Positions 10,382 to 22,919 of a stretch of 64,000 nt of DNA are shown one piece after another. Source of the DNA: Roridomyces roridus (lineage: Eukaryota > Basidiomycota > Agaricomycetes > Agaricales > Mycenaceae); NCBI GenBank assembly GCA_029378245.1, contig JARKIF010000004.1:2976001-3040000 (forward strand), read 5' to 3'. How positions within the stretch are numbered: position 1 is the stretch's first letter; every line of letters begins with the position of its first letter. Under the pieces are notes generated by a model. That model saw only the letters and a list, made by a program, of their open reading frames with translations, was not told the DNA's origin and searched no databases. Position numbers and translations under genes: made by a program.

Positions 10382-11879
10382 ATGTATTCCCTTCAACGCT
10401 CACTCTCGGTCAACCCCGCCGCACTCGCTCCAGGCCATCCATACCCCCTCGACGCCTCTCGAATCACATGCACTCTCCACTTTGTCGAATTCCACGGCAT
10501 GGGCCCGCCGTCCCCTGATCTCGGGCGCGCCGGTGACATCTACATCGACCTCAGCCCGCGTCTCCACGCGCTTTACTGGTGTGATCACGCTTCGCGAGGA
10601 CGGGGCACGCAGTGGAGACGTTGGACGGCGCTCCTCGTCGATATCGATGCTAATCGAGCCCCGCCGAACAAGTACCTTGTCGCGCACCCGTGGGTGAGGA
10701 ACGCCGAGATGTCGGATTTGTTTTTGTGGGCTGACCCCGGGGGTGTTTCGTGGATTTCCAAGGAGGCGTTATGCGCGAGTCGAGTCGAGGTATCTTCCTC
10801 TTGTGCTTCATATTTGCATATTTACCACCCGGATTACAGATGATTCGCCGCGGGATTACCCCCGTCGTACCGGACGTCAAACCGGACGTGGAGGGCCTCG
10901 TCTCACAGATCCTCGCCCAGATTCTTCAGCGGCAGCAGCCATCATCATCTGCCGCTGTACATCCAAGTTCGCGCCACATGGATGTCAGAGCAATGTCCCC
11001 TTTGCCGGATTTTCATCCTCGTACGCTTGAATACCCAAATCTGGGCCCACCGGCGAATAGCTTGCTGTTTCAACCTCCCCCGAATCCACACACTCCATTT
11101 GGAGGATTTGCGCCTGGACCACCACCTGGATTCGGTCCCACTCTCGATAGCCATGGAGGTGTTATTCCCTCGAGAGAGGAATTGTGCAACAAAGCGCTGG
11201 ATCGGATGCAGAGGGCGCAGAAGGCTGAGCAAAGGACTAAACAAGGTGAGTCATCTTCCCGAGGATTGGGTTTTCAAGGTTGGAATTTACCTTATTTATT
11301 TAGAGCTCAGACGCACGACACGGGACCTTTCCAAATGTGCGTGGTCTCCCTTTCTATGAATCCCTCGCAATGGCTGATTGGCTATCGTATGGTAGTGAAG
11401 AAACAAGAGAAAGATGCCATCGGGAGTACGCCGATGAGCCTTTATCTTCCGCTCAACACACTAATACTTTGGCAGTGTCGTACCTATACCAGAAACGCGA
11501 GCAAGAACTAGTCGCAGCACTCGCAGCCGCGGAACATCGCTCTTCCGCCGAGCTCCAACAAATCCAAGCCAGTGAGTGGCATTTTGAATTCACGTCTGGG
11601 ACACCTCTTCAATAAGAATTGGCCTGTTCAGCTGTACAGGCGTTACAAATCCAAGCTCAGACTTCTCGAGAGGATACGCATAATGCCGGTGCGTTGATCC
11701 ATTGACTATTGAATCCTCGACTTGATGATTCTTGGGACAGTGGAGCAAGTGCGTCGGTCGGAGGAAGGTACGTCGTCGTCTGTTGGCTAACGCTATCACG
11801 AATCTTCCTTGCATCGATTTTAGAGTTGGCCGCTATCCAGAGGGAGATACAAAACCTCCGATCACAGGAATTTCGTTGA
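10382..11879 (+). CDS. Agaricomycete-type unknown domain plus C-terminal coiled coil, eight exons
   Basis: Exons are 10382-10789, 10840-11245, 11304-11336, 11396-11425, 11476-11571, 11632-11688, 11741-11767 and 11824-11879, totalling 1113 nt and 370 residues. Every junction is GT...AG and keeps frame. Residues 1-136 form a compact domain with GDIYIDLSPRLHALYW and LFLWADPGGVSWISKE. I recall this pattern from uncharacterised Agaricomycete proteins, but no function is known. The middle is Pro/Gly-rich (GPPPGFGP). The last third, over six tiny exons, is rich in E, Q, K, R and A and predicted to be a coiled coil (EQELVAALAAAEH, IQREIQNLRSQ). A TATA box precedes the ATG. Likely intracellular; role unknown. 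Confidence 0.75.
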
Positions 11880-11944
11880 TGAGCGTGTCGCAGGAGGAGG
11901 GAGGGAGGATTTAGACGGCAGGTGCATGTTGCTCAATTTGATAT

Positions 11945-13620
11945 CTGAACACAGAGTGGTAAATAAGTATATGTTGTACACACATCTGTGTTGCCAGTTG
12001 GCTTCCAATTTCCGTGGCGTGTGCTGATCTAGCCTGATGCGCGTTCGATTCGGGCTGTTGAGAATTCCAATGAAAATCAGCTGCACCCCTTTTGTTTTAC
12101 ACTGATTCAGTACCACGTGTTGCACTGGTCAGCTCTGCAGAAGATGGCAGTTTGATTCTTGAGTCACCTATAAAAGAGAGCGATGCGACAAAATACGTCA
12201 TTCAATCTTCAGCAATTAATGCCAACATCTCGATTCGAACGAGTCTCTGGCATCACAGGATTCAAATATTCATGTGTACACTAACCTAGCGTTGATAAGC
12301 GTGCCTGTAGATAGTCAAGGGGAGGGAAGATTGAGACGTACGGCCCAAAGACGGCCCTGTTTCATTTGAACGCAGAGGCTTAGTTCGCAAGTTTGGACTA
12401 TTATACATATTTAGATCGCCGGCGGAGATGGTAATAAGTATATAGATTCGTTCATTGTTGTACGTCCTTCATGACCGGGTTGGCTTCCCATTTACTTGAA
12501 GTGTGTTGTTCATCTGGCTGGACAATTCCTTGACAATTCCCCTGTGAACTTTTTTGTTTACCCCTTCCGATCTGAAACCATGATTCAGTGTCTCGGCCGG
12601 ACGTTGAGGACAGAATATGGCGTCTTGGGTCGGCTATAATAGATGGTGAATTCGAGAATGCAACAAAATACATACCTGGACATACTACAATGCCAACATC
12701 CCGATTCGAACGAGACTTGGCGGGCCGAAACGAGGATTCAAATATCCATGGCTAACTGCTTGACTCGGAAGGGTACTTGGACAGACCCAGTGGATAACCC
12801 CAGCTTCCATTCACAGCTCACTTGAACTCAGAAAGATGGCAATGTAAATTGGCGAATGTTCCCCACACAAGAGACAGCCTCGAAGAGTCAGGACCCAACA
12901 AGATTGTTTTGGCGGTGCAATGGGCACTGCGCGCTACAAGGGCGGAGATTTTTATTCGGTTTCGGGATTCCGTGACTGCACTGGGACCAAGTACTTGGAT
13001 CGCCGGCGCGGTAAACAGGTCTTACACTTCGTTCACTGCTGTACTTACATCCGTGTTGCGTGGGTTGACCTGGCCCGGGCTCGTTCGATTCGGGCTGCGG
13101 GGCATGAATTCTTCGGGCACTTTTTTTGCCCTTCTGATACCATGATTCAGTATCAAGAAGAGTGCGCGCTCCGCAGAAGCTCACAGTGTCGCACTGGGGA
13201 CTTTTTTGACAGTCCTAGCAAACCAGTATCCTTTGGACTCCAGATGCAATAAAATTTACAAACGATGCCGATCAACGATGCCAACAGCCCGATTCGAACG
13301 AGGTTCTGTGGGCCAGGTTACGTGTTAAGTCTTAATTCAGACTCCAGAGTGAGCTGCAACAAGCAAAGGCACGGACAAGCCTTGTGTCTAGGCATGAAAC
13401 GCGGAGGAACCACACAGAAATGGACTCGGACTGGGTGCGGACCCTCAGTGTAGGACTGTCAATAATATCACAGTCCTCATTGAGGACTTGGCTTCAAGTT
13501 TTATATGTAAAGGCTCGGGCAATGTATTCAACCGGCGACTGTTTCCAACACAGAGAGATGGCGGATACCAGAACAAGGGACGGCCTCGAGGAGTCAGGAC
13601 CCTCACACAAGATTGCTCTG
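11945..13620. repeat. Three diverged tandem copies of a foldback-like unit
   Basis: Units starting near 11957, 12431 and 13010 share several landmarks in order. These are a ggtaa(a/t)aag-like start, tgttgtac, a T run, a (c)tgattcagt motif and a final gattcgaacgag. In unit 3 the arms at 13078-13096 and 13281-13299 are inverted copies, ctcgttcgattcgggctg against cagcccgattcgaacgag. Unit 1 has the same pair, more degenerate. The segment cctcga(a/g)gagtcagg recurs at about 12870 and 13583, and a partial copy at 14107. No coding potential is supported. Origin could be tandem amplification of a MITE or SINE-like sequence. Confidence 0.55.
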
Positions 13621-14311
13621 GGATTGCGCGCCAATTACCTGCAAGCGCTGGAGAAGTTCAAGTTCTATCCCAAGTAAGTACGACCCGAGAACTCGGAGGA
13701 GGGTTGTAAATTTACCCCTCCTCCAAGTCGGCGCCCGTCGGCACCGGCACCGGTATCGAAACATAAGATCTCCGCCGCAAAACTCGACTTGGAGGCATCA
13801 AATCGTGGGCGCCTTTTGTGTCGGATTACTCATCCGTCCCCGGAGTATTCATCGTCCAGACTCCAGACAAGCGGAAAATTGAAAGAGTTTTAAAACGGCG
13901 TTTTATTGTACTTTACTCGAAATCGAGGGGCATTCCAAACAGACAGAGGTTCGCGGGACGCCCCGGGAGCACTGGCAGCGCTGCACCCCCCAATTTGGAC
14001 CACCATTTGTCCTATTTCAGCCTGACAGTAGGTATCACTGTCGCAGGGGATTGCCGCCATGAAACTAGTTTTGTGGGCAGCCCATGCCAATACTAGAACA
14101 AGAACCAGCCTCGAGGAGATTTCGTTGAATTGAAAATTTGCGCGGGGGACCCATTAGCACCCACAAAAGTCCTCATGCATCACGACACGAGGCGCGTGGG
14201 AAAGCTGGCTGTCTTCAAGCGGCGTATCTCCGCATGCCTGCTGCTGCTGCGTTGGCGCCCAGCCATCTCCTCATTTAAGTGGGACCTGGCTGGCCTGGAT
14301 ACCTCCAATCC

Positions 14312-15845
14312 ATGTCCTTCACCGATACCGTCACTCGTGCCCTCGACCACTTTCAAATCCCTCCACCAGAAAAACTTGTGATGCCGACGGGATCGCTTCG
14401 ACTCGTGGGGCGCAGCAGCACGGCCAGTATTGATCGTCTGCCCAACGAGATCTTGGGGACTGTCTTTGCTTTGGCTTCACTAGATACTAACGACCTTCAC
14501 GACGACGACAATGACCCTTCGACGACGCCGCCCACGACCCTCTCCCATACTTCCCGACGATGGCGGCTTCTCGCCCTCGCAACGCCGGCACTCTGGACGC
14601 GGCTGGTGCTCACGTTCCCAACTTCGGACGGCCAGCTCACCCAAGCCCTAACGTGGCTCGCACGCTCCAAGTACGCTCCACTTGACATCCTCCTGGACCT
14701 CCGGGACCCGACCTGGGATTGGGATAACCCGGAGGAGGCACACGAGTTTACGTCGGAGGATATGGAGTCGGTATTGCGCATCCTGCTTCCATGTGCGAAG
14801 CGCTGGAGGCGCATGGAGCTGTTGACGGACACGTGGGGCCCGCTTCATACCTTCCTCGTCCGGACCCAGCATCTGGGGGTGGAGCTCGAATCACTCGAAT
14901 CCCTCCATCTCGCGAGGTGTAACGCCTACTTTGGCCTTGGAGGAGCCAGGTTCGCTCCTAGCGATCTCGCTACGCCGATTTCCCTCTTTGGCGTTAGCGT
15001 TACCTCCATATCGACTTCCGACCCCCTCCCTCGACTCCGCGCACTGACACTCACGGGGACGCATACCACCTGGGAGCCCTCTCCCTCCCTCTCCTCCCTC
15101 ACCTCGTTGTCCCTCAAGTACCTCGCGACAGACGTAGCTCCCACACTCCCCCAGCTGCGTGCGATCCTCCTCGCCTGCGTGGCCCTCGAGTCGCTCACGC
15201 TCGTCGGCGCCGTCTCTTCCTCCTCCTCCCTCGAAGACAGGGAAGAGGAAGACGCCGCCGCTCCTGTAGCTCTAACCAAGCTAACTCACCTCGAGCTCGG
15301 CTTCCCCTCCGCCTGCGCCCTCCTCTCCCCCCCGCTCTTCACAGCCCCAGGATTGACCTCCCTCACGCTCGAGCACACCGCGCGTCTGCTGGGCGTGTCG
15401 GATTGCGAGGAGGAGGAGGATGGGGATGGTGAGGTGGATTTGGAGGATGGCGCGGGGGCTTTGCTTACCTCCATTGTCCACGCCGGCATCAGGAGAAGGA
15501 GGAGAGGGAGAGCGGCCACTGGCACTGGGTCAGCCTGACCTCGCTCTTCCCTACGCGGCATCCACGCACCCCAGGCCTGCGTTCCGCGCGTTCTTCGCTG
15601 CGTGTGGAGGCGTGGAGAGGATGAAGATGTATGATGTCGGGGATGGGGCGGTCGATGTGCTTTGTCAGCGTCAGCCTGATGAAGGGGAAGGGGAAGAGGG
15701 AGGCATTCAGATACTCCCTGCACTCCGCACGCTGGACCTGCATCGGCCGTTCTCATTCCCATTCTCGCCTCCGTCTGTGGATGACGCTGAGGTGTGTGCC
15801 AATTTGGGGAGGAGGGGTGTCGAGGTTATTTGCGAAGGAGATTGA
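14312..15845 (+). CDS. F-box protein with leucine-rich region
   Basis: Exons 14312-15428 and 15493-15845 (64-nt GT...AG intron) give 489 residues. An F-box begins near residue 38 (IDRLPNEILGTVFALAS), with the later SRRWRLLALATPALWTRL completing it. The rest is Leu-rich with repeated 'LRALTLTG'/'LTSLSLKYL' strands of the LRR type common in Agaricomycete F-box expansions, ending LPALRTLDL. Such proteins are substrate adaptors of SCF ubiquitin ligases; the substrate is unknown. A later ATG at 14381 is an alternative start. Without splicing the frame would stop at 15538 and lose the last LRR; the intron restores it. An acidic stretch (EEEEDGDG) sits at the splice junction. Confidence 0.8.
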
Positions 15846-15849
15846 AGAA

Positions 15850-18800
15850 GAGACGAGGGCACCCCTCTCCGCGTCCGCCGCTATGCTACCCACTTTGGTA
15901 CCGTGCTTGCCTTCTCCCTCCCCTCCCCTCGTCCCGCTCCCTCCTTCCTCCCCTCGTCCTGCTATCGTCCGCTGTCCTGCTGTGCCCCACGATATACTCA
16001 TATTCTGCTGTAGTACGCTATCCGTCCGCTGCTGTCCCCCGCTTTCCTTTGCATATAACCCAGCTGTCTATACATGCCTGCCTGTCTCTCTCTGTGCTCG
16101 CTATCGCTGTCCAATTGCATATCCATCCATCCATCCAATCTGTTCATCCATGCATGCATTGTTTCGTCTGTATCAATCTAATCCAATTCTGTTGCGCTCT
16201 TTCGTGCGTGCGTGCGTGTGTGTGTGCGTGTGCGCGCGCTATGTTTCATCATCACGGGAGCTGCGTACTAACTATAAAAGCTGTTACTTTACTATTCCAA
16301 GTTTTTCATATCATAAGCGCCGGAGACGGGGATCACGACTTGGAGGGCGGGTGTACTTGATATTGAGTCCGGCATAAATTTGAGGGTGTGCCACTGAGGT
16401 CGGCGGTGACGACGAAATTCACCACCCGGGTTCACCCAACTAAGTGGCTGATATTCAGTGGAATATCATCATGAAATTCACCGTCATTCCTTGAAATTCA
16501 TGTCAAACCAGTTCATGTAAAAAACAGAACACTTCACGTACCTGTGTTCACGTACATGTGTTGGGGAAATACATTGAAGAAGTCGGTGAATAGATGTCCA
16601 GCTCATCGAAAAGCTAATGAAATTCAAGCAAAAGTTCAATGCAATTTACATTATTTTGCTACATGAATACACGTCTAATCGTAGCTCCCTAGGTTGCCGC
16701 TCCCAGCGTTCCCCGTCGTCTTCACCACCATACTCCGAGCCACAAGCCCATGTGCTTGCCCTCGTCATTCGTCAATTGGTCATGAAGCTGCGTCCTCACG
16801 CTCGGTGTCCACTGACTCGAGGCGACGTGCAGAGACCACCGGCTCGGACGCGGGGATGAAGGCAGGGGCAGGGAACGATGAGGGCCTCTCAGTGGGGAAG
16901 CACAAGATAACGCACCGTGAGTGACACCCCAAACTTGGGTCCTGTACTTTACGTGCTTCGAGGCATGCTGCACGACTGCAGATGAGCCAAAATGCGATAC
17001 GAGAAGCACCGCAGTGACGCACCTAAGCTCCTCGAGAGTCGTTCTGGCAGTGGGGAAGGATGTGGTCGCGAGGGGAAAGAGAGGTCAGCGTGTGGGGCAA
17101 TGAGTGCATTACTTATATATTCCATCTTCTCCGTTTGGTAGTGGAGTTCGGTGGGGCCAATTGAGTTTGGCTCCAACTCTGAGCCATAGGCCCGGGATTC
17201 CAGCCAGCGACGCCAGGGAAGTCCAAGGATGCGGTCAGCGTCGAGGGACGGGCGGGGATGGGAGTCCGGCACTGGAATGCAGCTGCAGGTGGTGGGTAAG
17301 ACGGAGGAGACAAGGGAGAGGCAGTGAGTTGTAGCGATTCCGCAGTTGATATCAGATAATACTATCAAATTTGATCGCGGCCAGGTACGGCAGCAAATGA
17401 TCACAACAAAGAGCGCCGAAATGTGCCGCTCAGTGAAAACATCCCAAGTCCCCTACTGCGCAAAGGAGCGGCGATCCTGGACTGCAGCAGGTAAATCACA
17501 TTGGGCGAGTATTCAGTAACATTCTCTACGCTACACAATGGGGTTGTGAGGTAGATACAAGCGGAGAGAGGCATAGGGACGGATGTGCAGCAGTGCTTCG
17601 GGACTCGACGCCAATGCGATGAGCATCCTCGATGGACCCAGACCACTAGCCAACAACGCCCCGCTGCGACGGCGTCCAAGCAACTCTTGAGAGACTCGCT
17701 CCATGTCGTCATCCGCGCGACGCACCTCGCCAACGGGTACGGGGTTCTGGGTGGAGACCAGTGGAGAGCTCGACGGCGACGAGCCACCGCGTGTACATCA
17801 GGGAGGTGGCAGCCGACGGTTGGAGTCAGCGCAAGCGAATGCCGCCAGAGAAAAATAGGCGAGGAAAGCACTCACCGTCACACCTCAACTACCCGGCCCC
17901 AGCCCACGAGCCCTTCCGACGCGTAGAATGAGCGTTGGTCGCATTGAGGGGCTAATTAGGGCAGGATATTAATGGGCGAGCATCGAGAAGGGCATGAATG
18001 CCGCACATTGCGAGGTCGAGAATGTCCATGCCCAGCTCATGGCAGACAGCGAGAACCGACGCTTTTGGGAACTGTGGGCACTGAGAAGGGGGACGGACGG
18101 CCGACATCGATGATAGACAGCGGCGTGAAGTGGGCGTGTTGGTCGGTGAGGGAGAAGAAAGGAATGCCATTGTTGTCCCTTGTTGTGCTTGACGGCTCAT
18201 GTCGGCACCCCTGACTGTGATCGTAGCTGCCGCGTGCGCCGGGATCAATTCTTCTGGATCACATTTGATATCAACTGCGGAAATGAAAAAGTGGAGGCAG
18301 TGGTGATATGAATCAGCAATGACGTCAGTGGCGTCACCTTAGTCGACAGTCTCGACTTGACCTTGACTTAACTTCCTCCACTCGACTCGACAACGACGAC
18401 CGACCCGGGTGACGCGTTATACAGCATGATGAGCTGACAGCGGAGGGTATTTAGGAGTCCAGGACTTGTGAAAACTTTCTTCGCTGTGAAATTCACTTAC
18501 TTTTCTGGTGAACCGCTGAAATACATGAATAGGGTAAGTGAATGAGATCTAAGTGAAATTGAATTCGCACAGAAAAGTACGTGATTTGGTTTCGTTACGT
18601 GAAATTCGTGCAGACATATATCCTCAGTGATGCGTTTCGTGAGAGGAGGTAGTAATAGGCAAAGACATCTTCATGTTGTGCGTACGTAGGTGGCTACAGG
18701 ATAAAGGGGAAAGTGGAACGAGTGAGGGCTCCGCTCTGCCGCTCCTCCAATAATCAATTCGCAGTCGCTGGACTGTAGGGGACACTCGACCCAACCCAAC

Positions 18801-19450
18801 CCAACCCGACTAAAGATTGTGCAATGTGAAGAGCGAAAACTGGGGTCTGTTGCGGCTTCTTCTTCAAGTCGTCTACGTACGGAGGACCGATTGCGACGGA
18901 CGAAAAGTACAACAAGTACCATTTCGGGCGAAAGATGGGAATCGGTTCAGGATGCGCGTGCGGAGACTGGAATCTGGATTTGTCGAAACTGGAAACGCAA
19001 GTCAGGCTATTTATTATCAGCTTGACGACGACTGCACTTGGCTCAGGACAAGCTCAGGATGAGAATTTCAACTGGCCCGGCGACAGCCGAGATAGTACGC
19101 CCGGGATTCTCAGTGTCCCCGCGCCCTTGTCGTTCCAACTTGGCAATCGTGGAGGTAGGACCCGGAGGCGTCCAAGTAAGTATAAGTATACTCGTTTTCA
19201 ATTGGAGCACTAGTGCAAATTGCAATAAAACGTGGTGAACACTGACAGCCGGGGTGTGGGTCAAAACGCCGCGTACGGGGTCCTAGGCAAAGCCGAAAGA
19301 TCCACTCGAGATGGCTAACGTGAGCATCCAGCTAGAGCCGCTTCTCATTCAGACTCAGACATAGCTTTAGGATTTGAACCGTCAACGCTGGCAGCATCGC
19401 AATACTTGGCTGCAGATTGGACCTGGATGTAATTTAACTTGGGAGTGATT
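15850..19450. other. Gene-poor region with short repeats
   Basis: 15850-16300 is CT-rich with a GT/GC microsatellite near 16200-16240. Between 16380 and 18640 the motif gaaattcac and the inverted pair ttcacgta/tacgtgaa recur near both edges. A perfect 16-bp inverted repeat (tccgcagttgatatca) lies at about 17339-17354 and 18267-18282. Minus-strand frames at 16722-17404 and 17401-18248 are open but shift repeatedly and match no family I know. This may be decayed transposon sequence. Confidence 0.35.
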
Positions 19451-19457
19451 CTGCACG

Positions 19458-19828
19458 ATGCTTGTGCTAAAACTTTCAAACACCTGGACTCGAAAGGTTC
19501 AAGTCGGCCCCAATGTTGTTTCCACCCTCACGTCCCGTAAGTATCTCGTGGCAGGGGCACTGTGACGGAATCCCCTACTCTAGCGTAGCAGAGAAGGGTT
19601 TCTGTGGGCGTGAAACACCTGATCTCCCGCCAAAGCCATCCCCCATCAGAAGATTGTTGTCAGATCATGATGGATGACGAAATATCATCACCGGACCAAG
19701 TAGCCGGTATGTACTCAGTACTGTGCCGGAAGTCTGCAGTGCTGGCCTTGATTTTTTCCAGAATGAAATTTGTAGTCGGCATCCTTGATATCGGACCCTC
19801 GGCTTTATCCCGCATAGATTGCCGAGTA
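19458..19828 (+). pseudogene. Possible gene fragment cut off by retrotransposon A
   Basis: An ATG at 19458 opens MLVLKLSNTW..., followed by plausible GT...AG introns. One is gtatgt...tccag, ending near 19762, joining QIMMDDEISSPDQVA to [17 protein letters not shown]. The frame is lost where the retrotransposon A sequence begins. No family is recognised. It could be chance open frame. Confidence 0.25.
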
Positions 19829-22800
19829 CACAACGACTAACAACACCAGACTCGGGATCTCGTCGTGGTCGTGGCTATAACCTTTCCATTTAACGCGGAA
19901 ATTGAGATGATTATACCGGAACTTAGCGTCCACAATCTCCTCGACCTCATACTCGTTCGGTCCGTAGTCGGCGTCCGGAAGGATCGGACCGGGCTCCTCG
20001 TGGTGTGGTCGACCTGGGAACGGGTCTCCGACCGCGAGCTCGAGTTTGACGACCGGAAAGACGGGGTGTAGGCGGGACAGACTGGCGGGGAGCTCGAGCT
20101 TGAAGGCTCCCTTTCCGACAACCTTTATGACCTTGAACGGACCGAGGCGCTTGTGGGACAGTTTCGGAGACGGGCGGGTCGTCCGGATGTCCGAAGCGTC
20201 GAGCCAGACGCGGTCTCCGACTTTGATGTCCGGAGCGGCAAGGCGGCGGCGGTCGTAGTACTGCTTCTGCTCCGCCTTGGCTTTAACGAGCGCGGCTTGA
20301 GCTTCGGAGACTCCGTGCGCGATCCGGTCCCGGAATGCCTGAGCGGACTCGACGTCGGACCGGAGGTCGGTAGGCTCAAACCTCAGTCGAGGGAGGCGGC
20401 CGGAGTCGGTCATAAACGGAACTTGCTGCGTGGACGAGTGGAGATGGCTGTTGTAGGCAAACTCCGCGGTCGGAAGGAGTTCGTCCCAGTTGTCTTGCAG
20501 GTAATTAGTGAAGCTCCGAATATATTGCTCGAGCTCCTGGTTGACACGCTCGGTCTGTCCGTCGGTCTGCGGGTGATACGCCGTGGACGTGGCCATCTCC
20601 ATTCCGATGAGCCGGAAGAGCTCGCGGGTGAACTCGCTGATGAATTGAGTTCCCCGGTCGGAGATGTACCGTTGCTGCACCCCATGGTGACGCCACACAT
20701 TCTTGTAATACAGCCGGGCCGCTCCGACGGCATCGACAGTGGTGTGGCACTCCATGAAGTGCGCTCGCTTACCCAGAACGTCAACCGCGACCATGACCGC
20801 GTCGTACCCGTGGGCCTCCGGGAGTTCGACTATAAAGTCCACCGACACAGTGTGCCAGCGCTCCGGAGGGATCTCCGTCGGGTGGAGCTCGCCGACCGGA
20901 AGCTTCCGGAGCACCTTGGTCCGGCAGCAGAGGTCGCACGTCGAGACATAGCTTCCTACGTGCCGGGACATCTGGGGCCACCAGTAGTTCCGCGAAACGA
21001 GCTCCAGCGTCTTGAAACGCCCCGCATGCCCTGCGACACGAGTGTCGTGGTGCTGCTCGATGATACAGCGTCGAAGGTCTTTGTCTCGGGGGACGACTAT
21101 CCGCCCTCGGAAGTACAGAATTCCGTCAGAGACGTGCCATTCTGACGACCGAGTGGACTTCGACGACCGACCTTTGAGCAGCTCCCGGGCAGCAAGAGCC
21201 ACAGCGTCTTCCAGGTCCGGAGCCGTCCGGAGCGCGTCTCGGATGTCCCGGAGGACGGAGGCCCCCGGGCCGGAGATGACAACCCCCTCGGTCGCCCGGA
21301 TGTGGAACAACTCGGGCCGGAGCAAAGTCACGTCCTCGTTGTCGGAGAACACCCCGTGGTCCGGACGACGAGAGAGTGCGTCTGCACGCCCCATCTGAGA
21401 GCCGGGCTTGTGGTGAAGCGTGAAATAAAACCGGGACAAGTACAAGGACCATCGTGCTTGTCTCCGGTTGAGATGCTGGGCCTTGCGGAAATACTCGAGG
21501 TTCTTGTGGTCAGTCCAGATCTCGACAGGGTGCTCCGCACCTTCGAGGAAGTGTCGCCATTCCTCTAGTGCGCGGATGATCGCCAGCATCTCCTTGTCAT
21601 GGATCTCGTAGTTGCGCTGAACGTTGGTTAGCGATTTCGAGAAAAACGCAACAGGTCTCCACTTCCCATCGGGGCGGTCTTCTCGTTGAGATAAGACCGC
21701 CCCTGAGTCGGCCTCCAACCTCCACGGTTGAGTCGGGTCCGGAAGAATAAGGACTGGCTCCGAGGTGATCGCGTCCTTGAGGGCCCGGAAAGCTGCGGCC
21801 GCCAGGTCCGACCAGGTCCACCGGGTGTCCTTCTTCGTTAGGTCGAACAACGGCCGCGCAATGCCGGAGAATCCGAGAACGAAACGGCGGTAGAAGTTGA
21901 TGAACCCTAAAAACTGCTGGACGTCCTTCCGGTTCTCCGGCTCCGGCCACTCGGCGACACCCGCGACCTTGGCCGGATCCATCCGGACGTGCCGTCGGAG
22001 ATGATGACGCCGAGATACTCGATCTCCGTGACCTCGAACTGGCACTTCTCGAGTCGGAGGTAGAGCTTGTGTTCTCGGAGCCTCCGGAGGACTTCCTCGG
22101 TGATCCGACGATGGCGCTCGAGGTCTGAGTGCGCGATGAGAATATCGTCCAGGTAGATGTAAACGTCACCCGAAAGAATGAGGTCCTGGAAGATATCATT
22201 CATCATCATCTGGAAGGTCGCCGGAGAGTTTGTGAGGCCGAAAAACATGACCAGCGGCTCAAAGAGCCCCCAGTTTGTCCGGAAGGCAGCCTTCCACTCG
22301 TCGCCCTCTTTGATCCGGACATTGTTGAACCCCCAGCGGACGTCGAGCTTGGTGAAGAACCGGCAGTGCTTCAAACGATTAACTAGGTCATCAATCAGCG
22401 GGAGGGGATACCGGTTCTTCACGGTCATCGCGTTCAAAACCCGATAGTCCTGCACGAGCCGGAGCGCTCCGTCCTTCTTTTTGATAAAGAAAACCGGAGA
22501 GGCCATCGGAGACTTCGAGGGGCGAATCCGGCCAGACCGGAGGTTCTCCTCGATGAAGCTGTCGAGCTCCCGCTGCTCCGCCGGAGCAATCGGATAGCAC
22601 TTACAGTTAGCCGGCTTGCTGTCCGGAACCAGCTCGATCGCGTGGTCCCACGCGCGGCGCTCCGGAAGGGCGTCAAACGATTCCTCCGTGAACACATCCG
22701 CGAATTCCTGGGCCCACTTAGGAAGTTCGGACTTGGGGGGTGCGGAATTGCGAGCGTATCCCTCGGCGAGACGTTGAGAGAAGGAGCTGCTCGCTCGGAT

Positions 22801-22919
22801 CTCGGCTTCCGTCGGAGGGGGAAGGAAGGAGGTGTAAAGGATCCGGTCGCCCTCTTCGATCTCAGAGTAGTCGTCGTCATCGTCCGAGTCCTCGCAAAAC
22901 TCCTGCAGACCCGGGAGGT
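19805..22919 (-). pseudogene. pol: Retrotransposon A pol (RT-RNase H-integrase-chromodomain remnant)
   Basis: RT motifs are seen as KLDVRWGFNNVRIKEGDE, FGLTNSPATFQ and YIYLDDILI (catalytic YLDD). The frame changes by one base at about 21985-21990, just after [11 protein letters not shown], where homology continues in the next frame. In RNase H the normally longer 'EADxSxxxxGAVLSQ' block is shortened by about five residues relative to element B (here [10 protein letters not shown]). Integrase retains the HHCC finger (HHDTRVAGH...CDLCCR), the DDE residues ([24 protein letters not shown]), and a following LGPFKVIK domain. The chromodomain starts [11 protein letters not shown] but loses homology after [10 protein letters not shown]. 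Not functional as read. Confidence 0.85.
19829..22919 (-). mobile_element. Ty3/gypsy retrotransposon A, truncated at both ends
   Basis: The minus-strand polymerase region contains, in order: a linker before RT, reverse transcriptase, RNase H, integrase with zinc finger, and the start of a chromodomain. Gag, protease and both LTRs are absent. The upstream end is cut at 22919 by the LTR of element B. The downstream end stops inside the chromodomain near 19855. It is a dead relic or a target of nested insertion. Confidence 0.85.

Noticed and set aside
13076..13299. tRNA genes suggested by ttcgattc/gattcgaa motifs
   Set aside because: No acceptor or anticodon stem can be formed around them; they recur as arms of a tandem repeat unit.
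15420..15845. Separate gene with its own start
   Set aside because: It is the second exon of the F-box gene; a 64-nt GT...AG intron joins the frames exactly.
20153..21145. 330-codon plus-strand open frame
   Set aside because: It is the antisense of the retrotransposon A integrase/RNase H region, whose minus-strand frame carries all catalytic motifs.
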